DNA of 64,000 bases from an uncultured Bacteroidales bacterium (GTDB lineage: Bacteria > Bacteroidota > Bacteroidia > Bacteroidales > Paludibacteraceae): positions 1-64,000 of the forward strand of contig CAMOUL010000002.1 in NCBI GenBank assembly GCA_946626605.1. The letters run 5' to 3'. A program made the translations under genes and the position numbers. The number at the start of each line of letters is the position of its first letter. Position 1 is the stretch's first letter. Shown here piece after piece: positions 44,059 through 51,026 of this stretch. The notes under the pieces are model-generated. The model was given only the letters and a program-made list of their open reading frames with translations, was not told the origin of the DNA and did not search any database.

Positions 44059-45078
44059 TTAGCGCAGCAGGAAGCCGAAGTTATTTACGTTCTTCAGCGC
44101 CACACCTGTTCCGCGAGCTACGGAGTGCAGGGGATCGTCCGCTACGTGGAACGGAATAGTGATCTTGTCCGTCAGACGGCGTGCCAGACCATGCAGCAAC
44201 GCACCACCGCCCGTCAGGTAAATACCGCGTTTCACGATATCCGAGTACAACTCCGGAGGAGTGGACTCCAGAGCCTGAAGGATAGCGCCCTCGATCTTCG
44301 AGATACTCTTCTCCAGACAGTGGGAGATCTCCTGATAACTTACCGGAACGGACATCGGCAGAGCCGTCACTTTGTTCGGACCAACGACGATGAAATCTTC
44401 CGGCGCGTCCTCCAGTTCCGGCAGAGCCGAACCTACCTGGATCTTGATACGCTCTGCCGTCGGCTCGTCGATACGCAGGTTGTGCATACGGCCCATGTAT
44501 TCGATGATATCCTGGTTGAAATCGTCACCGGCAATCTTGATGGACTTGTTACTTACGATGCCGCCGAGAGAAATAACAGCGATTTCCGTCGTACCACCGC
44601 CTATATCTACGATCATGCATCCTTCCGGACTCTCTACGTCGATACCGATACCGATAGCTGCGGCCATCGGCTCGTAGATCATATAGACGTCACGGCCGCC
44701 GGCATGCTCCGAGCTGTCGCGCACCGCACGGATCTCCACCTCCGTTGAACCCGAAGGGATACATACCACCATACGGATTGAAGGAGAGAACAAACGTGCC
44801 TGCTTCGGAATCATCTTGATCATTCCGCGGATCATCATCTCGCATGCGTAGAAATCCGCAATCACGCCGTCACGCAACGGACGCACGGTACGGATCATAC
44901 TACCGCCTTTACCAATCATCTGTTGTGCCTTGCGGCCGACGGCAACCATCTTGTTGTCCGCCATAGAAATAGCCACTACCGACGGCTCGTCAATCACGAT
45001 CTTGTCATCGCACATAATGATCGTGTTCGCCGTTCCAAGGTCGATAGCAATCTCTTGTGTAAAAGAAAAAAGTCCCAT
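44059..45078 (-). CDS. mreB: rod-shape-determining actin homologue MreB
   Basis: 339 residues. Actin-fold ATPase forming membrane-bound filaments that orient wall synthesis. Phosphate 1 loop IDLGTANTII, phosphate 2 VDIGGGTTEIAVISLGG, and adenosine region YLTGGGALLHGLARRL are visible, as is CIPSGSTEVEIRAVRDS. First gene of mreB-mreC-mreD-mrdA-rodA, driven by the promoter at 45119-45150. A rod or ovoid cell is implied. Confidence 0.96.
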   Translation of the reverse strand: MGLFSFTQEIAIDLGTANTIIMCDDKIVIDEPSVVAISMADNKMVAVGRKAQQMIGKGGSMIRTVRPLRDGVIADFYACEMMIRGMIKMIPKQARLFSPSIRMVVCIPSGSTEVEIRAVRDSSEHAGGRDVYMIYEPMAAAIGIGIDVESPEGCMIVDIGGGTTEIAVISLGGIVSNKSIKIAGDDFNQDIIEYMGRMHNLRIDEPTAERIKIQVGSALPELEDAPEDFIVVGPNKVTALPMSVPVSYQEISHCLEKSISKIEGAILQALESTPPELYSDIVKRGIYLTGGGALLHGLARRLTDKITIPFHVADDPLHSVARGTGVALKNVNNFGFLLR

Positions 45079-45118
45079 TTTAATATTGTGTTATTTTAAT
45101 TTTTCGCAAAAATCCGCG

Positions 45119-45150
45119 CAAAGGTACTAAAAATTTTTCATATATGCAAG
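45119..45150 (-). promoter_or_regulatory. mreB operon promoter
   Basis: Reverse strand CTTG (45150-45147), 20 bases, TACCTTTG (45126-45119); start of transcription about 35 bases before the mreB ATG. Confidence 0.65.
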
Positions 45151-45280
45151 CGCGTGCGAACTTTTTTGAAATAAAAATTATTGCCACCCTTCGCAAAGAG
45201 CAGCAATTCCTAAAACAAAATTTCTCATATTTCCCCGATGAAATCGGAAGAAATTAGCATTTTCTTTCTGTGTTTATTCC

Positions 45281-45330
45281 GCCGGATGTCATCCGGCACG
45301 TATGTCCATTCCCGCGGAATTCTATTCCGC
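45281..45330. other. two hairpins in the 399-base mreB to WG-gene gap
   Basis: GCCGGATG/CATCCGGC (45281-45297, one-base loop) and GCGGAAT/ATTCCGC (45314-45330, three-base loop); each is next to a TATTCCGC direct repeat. The rest of the gap (45079-45477) holds the mreB promoter, the 38-bp leader element at 45388 and an imperfect AATACG...CGTATT hairpin at 45419-45448. No gene seen. Confidence 0.5.
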
Positions 45331-45387
45331 TTTCTACATTGTGCATTTTTGTCGCTTCCATGTCTGTGAAAATCATTCGAAATAGTA

Positions 45388-45425
45388 AAACGGCGTTTCG
45401 CGAGGGTTTGAATTCCTTAATACGT
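45388..45425 (+). promoter_or_regulatory. 38-bp leader element, copy 1 (upstream of the WG-repeat gene)
   Basis: AAACGGCGTTTCGCG followed by AGGGTTTGAATTCCTTAATACGT. Matches 33 of 38 positions with the reverse strand of 48414-48451, which precedes the cREC gene. Ends 52 bases before the ATG at 45478. It contains the small palindrome AAACGGCGTTT. Confidence 0.6.
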
Positions 45426-45477
45426 GTACGTGTATGTACGCGCGTATTAAAATATTAACAACTAAATCAAAATCATT

Positions 45478-46347
45478 ATGGAAGTAAACATCAGTAATTT
45501 AAACCGTTTTACGGCTTTCTATGGAGAATTTGCTATCTACACGGATTTACATGGAAAATCCGGCATCATCAACCGGCAAGGAGAAATAGTTCTCCAAGCA
45601 GGCGAATTTGAAATCGGCACACATGTAGAAGGAACGAAATTTGCGTTCCAAAACACAGATGATTCGCGCAAAGAACTATTGTTTGACGCAGCAACCGGCG
45701 AAAAAATTTACTCTGTACGGCCGACTACCGGACATCTTCCTCTGGAGAATGAATATTTGGTTGCTCCAAACAGAATAGCTTTTCAAGAAGATGGTCTATT
45801 CGGTATCAAGGACGAGAAGGGAAATATCATCGTTCCCGCTCAATATACCCAAATGTCCAGTTTGGGAGAAAATATCGGTTTTATCCACGTTAAGACCAAA
45901 GAAAACCTTTCCGGAATCATCACAGCTAACGGCAAACCTTTTATTAAATGCAGGTACGCGTATATTATTCACAAGCGCGATACGGACACCTACAAGGTTA
46001 AGACACCAAAAGGAAAATTCGGCTTGCTGGATAGTAATGGTAAAGTGCTTATTCCTGCCAAATACGACTACCTCGAAGTGACAAATAATCTCGATGAAAT
46101 CGCAGTAAAACGAGGAGGAAAATGTTTCTTCACCAACCGAAACAATAAGCCGATTGCTTTAATCGAGGCATGGGAGAACCATCTCATAGAACAATTCAGT
46201 TCAAAGTCCAGCTATCGCTTGATTAAGAATGACAAGAACGGACGAATCTATTTTGTAAAAGGAAACAAAATAGTGAAAGAGGCCACCTACAAAGACCTCT
46301 GTACTATATTGGAACAAATGCTTAAAACCATAAACGAACTAAAATAA
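45478..46347 (+). CDS. WG-repeat protein
   Basis: 289 residues, no signal peptide, so cytosolic. At least four WG/KWG-type beta repeats of the form G-hydrophobic-hydrophobic-(N/D)xxG-x-(I/V)(I/V)xPAxY: KSGIINRQGEIVLQA, LFGIKDEKGNIIVPAQY, LSGIITANGKPFIKCRY and KFGLLDSNGKVLIPAKY. Such repeats build ligand- or protein-binding beta structures; the family has no single function. Followed at 7 bases by a second, smaller WG-like gene. The pair faces the nuclease-cREC pair. Confidence 0.8.
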   Translation: MEVNISNLNRFTAFYGEFAIYTDLHGKSGIINRQGEIVLQAGEFEIGTHVEGTKFAFQNTDDSRKELLFDAATGEKIYSVRPTTGHLPLENEYLVAPNRIAFQEDGLFGIKDEKGNIIVPAQYTQMSSLGENIGFIHVKTKENLSGIITANGKPFIKCRYAYIIHKRDTDTYKVKTPKGKFGLLDSNGKVLIPAKYDYLEVTNNLDEIAVKRGGKCFFTNRNNKPIALIEAWENHLIEQFSSKSSYRLIKNDKNGRIYFVKGNKIVKEATYKDLCTILEQMLKTINELK

Positions 46348-46354
46348 GACACAC

Positions 46355-46786
46355 ATGTCCATGGACAACAGATTGGAATTATTAGGCACGCCGACGTCGG
46401 ACGGTTTTGTGTTGGCAATCAATCATTTCTCCGACAGAGTAGTAATTATGCAGGGCAAATGTGTTCTGCATGAAACCCGATTAAAGGAAAACTGGATCGA
46501 ATATCCGAAAGGGACTTTCTTCCGACCGTTACAATGGATTGCTCCTGACAGGTTGCAGTTCTTCCAAGATGGTTACTGGGGAGTTATGAACCCGGAAGGA
46601 ATTGTAACTATTCCACCTGTCTTTAAGTTCATTGTTCCGTTCAAAACCACCGGATATTTTATTGTTAAAGACCGGCATGACAAATGCGGTTGCGTGGATA
46701 AAGATTTCAAAATGCTTTATCCTTGTGAATACGAGTATAAAGAACTTCGAACAATGCTCGGTAAGGAGTTTGAGAACAATGCTTAA
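46355..46786 (+). CDS. small WG-repeat-like protein
   Basis: 143 residues. One clear WG-type unit (YWGVMNPEGIVTIPPVFKFI) and a degenerate one before it (FVLAINHFSDRVVIMQGKCVL). No signal peptide or membrane helix. Very likely co-transcribed with the larger WG protein and possibly its partner; the transcript ends at the hairpin just after the stop. Role unknown. Confidence 0.7.
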   Translation: MSMDNRLELLGTPTSDGFVLAINHFSDRVVIMQGKCVLHETRLKENWIEYPKGTFFRPLQWIAPDRLQFFQDGYWGVMNPEGIVTIPPVFKFIVPFKTTGYFIVKDRHDKCGCVDKDFKMLYPCEYEYKELRTMLGKEFENNA

Positions 46787-46791
46787 AATAA

Positions 46792-46822
46792 AGCGAGGGT
46801 TTCGTGCCCTCGCTCTATTTTT
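46792..46822 (+). terminator. intrinsic terminator after the WG genes
   Basis: Perfect 8-bp stem AGCGAGGG/CCCTCGCT, 7-base loop, then CTATTTTTGC. It lies 5 bases beyond the stop at 46786 and also lies 12 bases from the end of the converging nuclease gene, so it may serve both directions. Confidence 0.75.
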
Positions 46823-46825
46823 GCT

Positions 46826-48028
46826 TTATAGCTCTATTCCTTTTTCTTTTGCTGCTTTTGTCAATGCTAACAGCTCACCTTCTATCTCATTTTTAAGCGT
46901 CCCATTCATGATTTTTGTCATCATTTCCTCTGAAATCCAATTTTGTTCTTTGGGGAAATAATGGAAAGACGGCCACCCTTGAGAAGATTTTCTTCCATCA
47001 AATAACTTGCTCAAAGCATCGTAAGTTTCTTTTTGTGTACCTCGTAATTCCAATTGCCTATAGTGGTATCCGCTTACGCAATCCCGCATCTGTTTACGTT
47101 GAAATTCAAAGGCGATATCAAATGTTTCCCATTCTTTTTTCTTAAACGAGAAACCCATATAATTGGTGTTCAACCAATCTTTCCCTTCGCCCCAAATATT
47201 TAGCACATAACCATTCTTACTAGCAATTTCTTTTAATTGTGGAGCAAAGATTGTCTCCATAACCTTTTGAACAATAGAAGAAAAATTGTTGTATATCCAT
47301 AATAAGGCCTCTACGTTTTGAGGTTCTGAACAAAGCTTTTCAAGTTCTTTTTTTACACTGGTTTCCATATTTTGATGAGTTAAACTGTTTAACAAATTTA
47401 GATATTGTATCAATATTTCCCGTACAAGTGGTTTCTGGACGGCTTTTTCAAGACATAAAAGAATCCATTGCTTTATATCTCCGGCATAACTTATACAGTA
47501 AAAATCTTCATTTTCTTTTACTTTATTACTACCGGTGGAAGAATCAGATGGATGTTTACCGTCCAATGTGAGATAGAGTAATTTATAGTTTTGGCTACCA
47601 TATTTTTGCTCTGCATAGTTATGATATCTTAGTAATTGGTTTGCTTGGTCAGCAGCATAGATTTTATTTTCTATGATGATAGCCTGTTTACCCGAATGAA
47701 CCAAGATATCCATTCTTCCGCCTTCTTCTTCGGTTCTATCGCCTATTACAACTTCTACTTCGGCCTTTGCTTTAGTGGTGTCAAATGGCTGTTCAAACTG
47801 CGTTGGGAGCATTTCCAAAAATAACTGCAAAAAGACATCTTTGCAGCCATGTGAGCCTTTAGGATTTAATAATTCTGCTAATATCGCAGAATGAGTATAG
47901 ACTTCATCTGACTCCATGTGCATGACTTGGAAGATATTAAAATCTTCTCCTCGGTCGAAGCGTTCTTTCTTTTGGATTTTTTCGCGCTCCAAAAGTTTGT
48001 TAATGTGTCTGATTAGAGATTCATACAT
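46826..48028 (-). CDS. PD-(D/E)XK nuclease-family protein
   Basis: 400 residues. N-terminal NIFQVMHMESDEVYTHSAILAELLNPKGSHG is typical of the PDDEXK_4-type nucleases, followed by the catalytic region GGRMDILVHSGKQAIIIENKIYAADQ, where D of RMD and E-N-K supply the metal site, and LLYLTLDGKHPS. The C-terminal part is less conserved. These proteins occur with phage-defence and toxin loci. It starts 3 bases after the cREC gene, forming a two-gene unit. Confidence 0.85.
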   Translation of the reverse strand: MYESLIRHINKLLEREKIQKKERFDRGEDFNIFQVMHMESDEVYTHSAILAELLNPKGSHGCKDVFLQLFLEMLPTQFEQPFDTTKAKAEVEVVIGDRTEEEGGRMDILVHSGKQAIIIENKIYAADQANQLLRYHNYAEQKYGSQNYKLLYLTLDGKHPSDSSTGSNKVKENEDFYCISYAGDIKQWILLCLEKAVQKPLVREILIQYLNLLNSLTHQNMETSVKKELEKLCSEPQNVEALLWIYNNFSSIVQKVMETIFAPQLKEIASKNGYVLNIWGEGKDWLNTNYMGFSFKKKEWETFDIAFEFQRKQMRDCVSGYHYRQLELRGTQKETYDALSKLFDGRKSSQGWPSFHYFPKEQNWISEEMMTKIMNGTLKNEIEGELLALTKAAKEKGIEL

Positions 48029-48031
48029 ATT

Positions 48032-48394
48032 CTAATGTGTTTTAATATAGTATTTATGATAGTTATCCATTAAGTGTTGGATATTTTCTTTTCCAACAGG
48101 GTTTGAGGATTGAATGTTGTATGCCGGAATATCCAGATCATGCTCCATACAATAATCAACCACAAATTTAGCGCAATCATAGCCGGTTCGCTCGTCGTAA
48201 CTATCCTCCGCTAAATCGTGATCGAAGCAAATGGCGTCCGGTAAACCATGCTGATTAATGTAGTCGAAAAAATCGTCCACATACTGAATCCACACTACAT
48301 CTACGTCCCGACCGATAGGGGAAAATACTAGCCAATCAACCCGTGTATCATGGGGGTCGCGGCAATCATCTAACCATAATAATGTTTTCTTCAT
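48032..48394 (-). CDS. cREC (cyclic-phosphate-processing receiver-like) domain protein
   Basis: 120 residues. Receiver-like fold with acidic LLWLDDCRDP at the start, ICFDHDLAED in the middle and IPAYNIQSSNPVGKENI near the end. The double-Asp start and the FDHDL motif mark the cREC group, predicted in comparative studies of conflict systems to process cyclic phosphates or act as a partner of effectors. Translated just ahead of the PD-(D/E)XK nuclease, which would be the effector. The leader carries the 38-bp element shared with the WG gene. Confidence 0.72.
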   Translation of the reverse strand: MKKTLLWLDDCRDPHDTRVDWLVFSPIGRDVDVVWIQYVDDFFDYINQHGLPDAICFDHDLAEDSYDERTGYDCAKFVVDYCMEHDLDIPAYNIQSSNPVGKENIQHLMDNYHKYYIKTH

Positions 48395-48413
48395 ACGTAT
48401 AAAAATTTATTTT

Positions 48414-48451
48414 ACGTATATAGGTATTCAGACCCGCGCGAAACGCCGTTT
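48414..48451 (-). promoter_or_regulatory. 38-bp leader element, copy 2 (5' UTR of the cREC gene)
   Basis: Reverse strand AAACGGCGTTTCGCG then CGGGTCTGAATACCTATATACGT; inverted relative to copy 1 at 45388-45425. It lies in the transcribed leader between the promoter at 48483-48514 and the ATG at 48394. Confidence 0.6.
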
Positions 48452-48482
48452 ATATTTTTTTGTTTAATCTCCTTTTCGCTTG

Positions 48483-48514
48483 CAAAATTACAACAATTTT
48501 TCCACATATGCAAA
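48483..48514 (-). promoter_or_regulatory. promoter of the cREC-nuclease pair
   Basis: Reverse strand TTTG (48514-48511), 20 bases, TAATTTTG (48490-48483). Leader of about 80 bases. Confidence 0.68.
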
Positions 48515-48528
48515 AAAATCCAATAAGA

Positions 48529-48560
48529 TTTGCACATTTCGGAAAAAAATTGTATCTTTG
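48529..48560 (+). promoter_or_regulatory. promoter of the secreted repeat protein
   Basis: TTTG (48529-48532), 20 bases, TATCTTTG (48553-48560). Start about 14 bases before the ATG at 48581, which it supports. Confidence 0.7.
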
Positions 48561-48580
48561 CACCCGAAAAACAAATTCAC

Positions 48581-49036
48581 ATGAAACGCATACTTGTTTT
48601 TATATTCACCCTCATAAGTTTGGCAACCATGGCACAGACACAGTTATTCCGCGGCAAATCGTCGTACAGCGGCGATATCCTCTTCACTTTTGACGGCCAG
48701 AGTATCTTCAAAGGTCGCTCCACTTACTCCGGTGACATCCTCTATACCTGGGATGGCAAATACATCTATAAAGGTCGCTCCAACTACTCCGGCGACATCC
48801 TTTATACCTGGGACGGCAAGTACCTCTATAACGGCAAATCCACCTATTCCGGCGATATCGTTCTTACCTTTGACGGCACGTATATCTACCGCGGTAAATC
48901 TACTTACTCCGGCGACATCCTTTATACCGTTGAAAACGGCTATTTATACCGTGGCAAATCCACTTATTCCGGCGATATCCTCTATTCCATTAACGGGCTG
49001 CTTCCTCTTCCCGTTCTGGTCATGATGATTCAATAA
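48581..49036 (+). CDS. secreted protein made of six 20-residue repeats
   Basis: 151 residues: signal peptide 1-19 (MKRILVFIFTLISLATMAQ), then six consecutive units (25-44, 45-64, 65-84, 85-104, 105-124, 125-144) of the form GKSTYSGDILYTWDGKYIYK, and a short hydrophobic tail. The strict 20-residue period with alternating YSGDILYT and DGKYIY strands predicts a beta-solenoid, beta-propeller or flower-like structure. At DNA level the 60-base unit is also well kept, so copy number could vary. No family recognised with confidence; export to periplasm or surface is the only safe functional statement. Confidence 0.75.
   Translation: MKRILVFIFTLISLATMAQTQLFRGKSSYSGDILFTFDGQSIFKGRSTYSGDILYTWDGKYIYKGRSNYSGDILYTWDGKYLYNGKSTYSGDIVLTFDGTYIYRGKSTYSGDILYTVENGYLYRGKSTYSGDILYSINGLLPLPVLVMMIQ
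48653..49012. repeat. six tandem 60-bp repeats within the secreted protein gene
   Basis: Units at 48653, 48713, 48773, 48833, 48893 and 48953, each containing a version of TACTCCGGCGACATCCT. No spacers, in frame; not CRISPR. Confidence 0.85.
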
Positions 49037-49054
49037 CCGGAGTTTTTGCGCAGC

Positions 49055-49501
49055 TTATTCCAGCACTTGCGCACTATGATTTTTGGTATCCACTTTCTCT
49101 ATGATACGCAATAAAGTGCCGATTTCATCGAAGATATACGTCTTCCGCAACGTGCCCATCGTGACCTTTCCATAGTTCTTTTTTTCGCCCCAAGCTCCGA
49201 ACGCTTGCAGCATCTCCGTCGTCGGATCGCTCAGGAGCGGAAAAGGCAGCGCATTCTTCTCTTTGAATTTCACATGGCTTGCCACAGAATCTTTGCTCAC
49301 GCCGAACACCTGGTACCCTTGCGCCAGAAACGCGTGGTAGTTATCACGGATGTTGCAAGCCTCCGCTGTACAACCCGGAGTCGAGTCTTTCGGGTAGAAA
49401 TAGATCACTGTCTTCTTTCCGACCATCGACTTCTCCGTCACTTCTTTTCCTGCCTCGTCCAATACTCTGAACGCCGGCATCTTGTCGCCAATTTGTAACA
49501 T
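49055..49501 (-). CDS. bcp: thioredoxin-dependent thiol peroxidase
   Basis: 148 residues. Peroxiredoxin of the Bcp/PrxQ group, reducing hydroperoxides in the cytosol. FYPKDSTPGCTAEAC holds the peroxidatic Cys and, five residues on, the resolving Cys, the alpha-helix 2 arrangement of PrxQ. LPFPLLSDPT and TLRKTYIFDEIGTL follow. The gene has its own promoter at 49553-49584. Confidence 0.95.
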   Translation of the reverse strand: MLQIGDKMPAFRVLDEAGKEVTEKSMVGKKTVIYFYPKDSTPGCTAEACNIRDNYHAFLAQGYQVFGVSKDSVASHVKFKEKNALPFPLLSDPTTEMLQAFGAWGEKKNYGKVTMGTLRKTYIFDEIGTLLRIIEKVDTKNHSAQVLE

Positions 49502-49552
49502 ATCTGTTTATTGTTTTATTTAGAACGCTTTTGCAGTCTGTTTAATTGAGCG

Positions 49553-49584
49553 CAAAAGTACTACAATTTTTTGACATACGCAAG
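49553..49584 (-). promoter_or_regulatory. bcp promoter
   Basis: Reverse strand CTTG (49584-49581), 20 bases, TACTTTTG (49560-49553). Confidence 0.62.
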
Positions 49585-49631
49585 CGCGCACGTTCATTTT
49601 TATTATTTTTTTACATTTCGTGGTATTAAAA

Positions 49632-49663
49632 TTTGCATATATGCAAAATTTTTTGTACCTTTG
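49632..49663 (+). promoter_or_regulatory. orphan promoter facing tRNA-Asn
   Basis: TTTG (49632-49635), 20 bases, TACCTTTG (49656-49663), as good as any promoter in the window, but no recognised gene follows on this strand before 49959. Confidence 0.6.
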
Positions 49664-49669
49664 CGGCGT

Positions 49670-49745
49670 TTTTTAGGGAAGGAGTGGATGTCGTGCGCGA
49701 AGGCGCGCGAAAAGAGCAAAAAAGAAAGCACCCACGACTTGCGTA
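49670..49745 (+). ncRNA. possible small structured transcript downstream of the orphan promoter
   Basis: The predicted transcript can fold as GTCGTG (49690-49695) with CACGAC (49733-49738), enclosing CGCG-aagg-CGCG (49696-49707) and an A-rich loop. If not terminated it would run antisense through tRNA-Asn. A 28-codon frame from 49688, preceded by GGAAGGAGTGG, overlaps it but ends inside the tRNA. Known RNA family not recognised. Confidence 0.25.
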
Positions 49746-49755
49746 GATGCTTTTG

Positions 49756-49829
49756 CGCTCCCTCTAGGACTTGAACCTAGGACCCCCTGATTAACAGTCA
49801 GATGCTCTAACCGACTGAGCTAAGGAAGC
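49756..49829 (-). tRNA. tRNA-Asn (anticodon GTT)
   Basis: 74 bases on the reverse strand. Acceptor GCTTCCT pairs with AGGGAGC (one G-U), D stem GCTC/GAGC, anticodon loop CTGTTAA with GTT at 49793-49791, T stem CTAGG/CCTAG around TTCAAGT, discriminator G as usual for Asn. CCA is not encoded. Promoter at 49851-49882. Confidence 0.96.
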
Positions 49830-49850
49830 ATGCTTTTTCGAAAGCGGGTG

Positions 49851-49882
49851 CAAAAGTACTGCTTTTTTCTGACATGTGCAAA
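49851..49882 (-). promoter_or_regulatory. tRNA-Asn promoter
   Basis: Reverse strand TTTG (49882-49879), 20 bases, TACTTTTG (49858-49851), 22 bases before the tRNA 5' end. Confidence 0.7.
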
Positions 49883-49886
49883 TTTT

Positions 49887-49918
49887 TTTGCAAAAAAATG
49901 TCATTTGGGGTACACTTT
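49887..49918 (+). promoter_or_regulatory. weak candidate promoter of the PfkB-kinase operon
   Basis: TTTG (49887-49890), 20 bases, TACACTTT (49911-49918). The -7 departs from TAnnTTTG at two positions, but the spacing is exact and a long rightward operon follows. Confidence 0.35.
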
Positions 49919-49958
49919 TTTTGAAAATCGACCTATTTAAGGGCAAAAAACATAAAAA

Positions 49959-50963
49959 ATGAAAAAAATTCTTGGTTTAGGAAACGCATTAACCGACATC
50001 CTCTTGCAAGTCAGCGAGGATGATTTGCGTGAACTTGGTTTCCCGAAAGGAAGTATGAACCTGATCTCGCGCGAGCAGGCGGAGCAGATTCAATACCGCT
50101 TTCTCTCCGTGCGCAAGCGTATGGTTGCCGGCGGTTCTGCCTCCAACACGATCAACTGCATCGCCTCTCTCGGAGGGAAAGCAGCCTTCATCGGCAAGAT
50201 CGGAAACGACGAAGTGGGCGATTTCTACCGCGAGGACATGATCAAGAACGGCGTCAAACCTATCCTTTTGCTCTCCCAGAGCTCGATGTCCGGCTTCTCC
50301 ATCGTCCTCGTCACGCCGGATGGCGAGCGCACGTTTGCTACGTACCTCGGAGCAGCGGCGGAACTCTGCGCGGATGATATACAGAAGGATGCTTTCACCG
50401 GTTTCGACATCTTCCATATCGAGGGATACCTGGTTCAGAACCACGACCTGCTCGAGAAATCCATCCGTCTGGCGAAAGAATCCGGATGTATGGTCTCCCT
50501 CGACCTGGCTTCCTATAACGTCATCAACGAGAACCACGCTTTTCTCAAAGATCTGGTCAAACAATATGTGGATATCGTCTTTGCCAACGAAGATGAGTCT
50601 TTCGCTTACACCCATCTCAATCCCGAGGAGTCCGTACAAGTGATTGCCGAGCAATGCGACATCGCTGTGGTGAAAGTCGGTAAGAACGGCTCGTATGTAC
50701 AACAAGGAAGCAAGCGTCATCATATCGGCGCCATCACTACCTCTTGTACCGATTCCACCGGCGCCGGAGACTATTTTGCAGGAGGATTCCTCCATGCCTT
50801 GAGCGATGGTTTTGATATCCGCCGCTGCGCAGAGATCGGCACTATTGCTGCCGGACGCGTGGTAGAAGTCGTCGGAACCAAACTGCCCGATGAGCAATGG
50901 GAGGAGATCCGCCGTATATGCGCTCTCTACCGCGGATTCATGCAGAAATACGATAAAGAGTAG
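49959..50963 (+). CDS. PfkB-family (ribokinase-like) sugar or nucleoside kinase
   Basis: 334 residues. The N-terminal LGLGNALTDILLQVSEDDL and GGSASNTINCIASLGG form the substrate side; the C-terminal DSTGAGDYFAGGFLHAL holds the anion hole and catalytic Asp. In Bacteroidales this subgroup is usually annotated adenosine kinase or fructokinase-like; which it is cannot be decided here. Its TAG stop overlaps the start of a dispersed repeat (50961-51025). First gene of a rightward operon. Confidence 0.88.
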   Translation: MKKILGLGNALTDILLQVSEDDLRELGFPKGSMNLISREQAEQIQYRFLSVRKRMVAGGSASNTINCIASLGGKAAFIGKIGNDEVGDFYREDMIKNGVKPILLLSQSSMSGFSIVLVTPDGERTFATYLGAAAELCADDIQKDAFTGFDIFHIEGYLVQNHDLLEKSIRLAKESGCMVSLDLASYNVINENHAFLKDLVKQYVDIVFANEDESFAYTHLNPEESVQVIAEQCDIAVVKVGKNGSYVQQGSKRHHIGAITTSCTDSTGAGDYFAGGFLHALSDGFDIRRCAEIGTIAAGRVVEVVGTKLPDEQWEEIRRICALYRGFMQKYDKE

Positions 50964-51025
50964 AAAGACCGCTTCGCTCAAAGACAAAAGACCGCAGGTA
51001 AACCTGCTCAAAGACAAAAGACAAA
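50961..51025. repeat. dispersed repeat between the kinase and plsC
   Basis: Bases 50963-50995 are identical to 20106-20138 in the TonB-receptor gene. A second unit contains the hairpin GCAGGTaaACCTGC followed again by TCAAAGACAAAAGAC. Supplies the kinase stop codon and ends one base before the plsC ATG. Confidence 0.8.
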
Positions 51026-51026
51026 T

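Noticed and set aside
48653..49012. CRISPR-like periodic repeat
   Set aside because: The 60-base units are contiguous, without spacers, and encode a regular 20-residue protein repeat.
49688..49774. Short plus-strand frame (28 codons) preceded by a purine-rich GGAAGGAG
   Set aside because: Runs into tRNA-Asn antisense, and Shine-Dalgarno sequences are not used elsewhere here. Kept only as part of the orphan-transcript observation.
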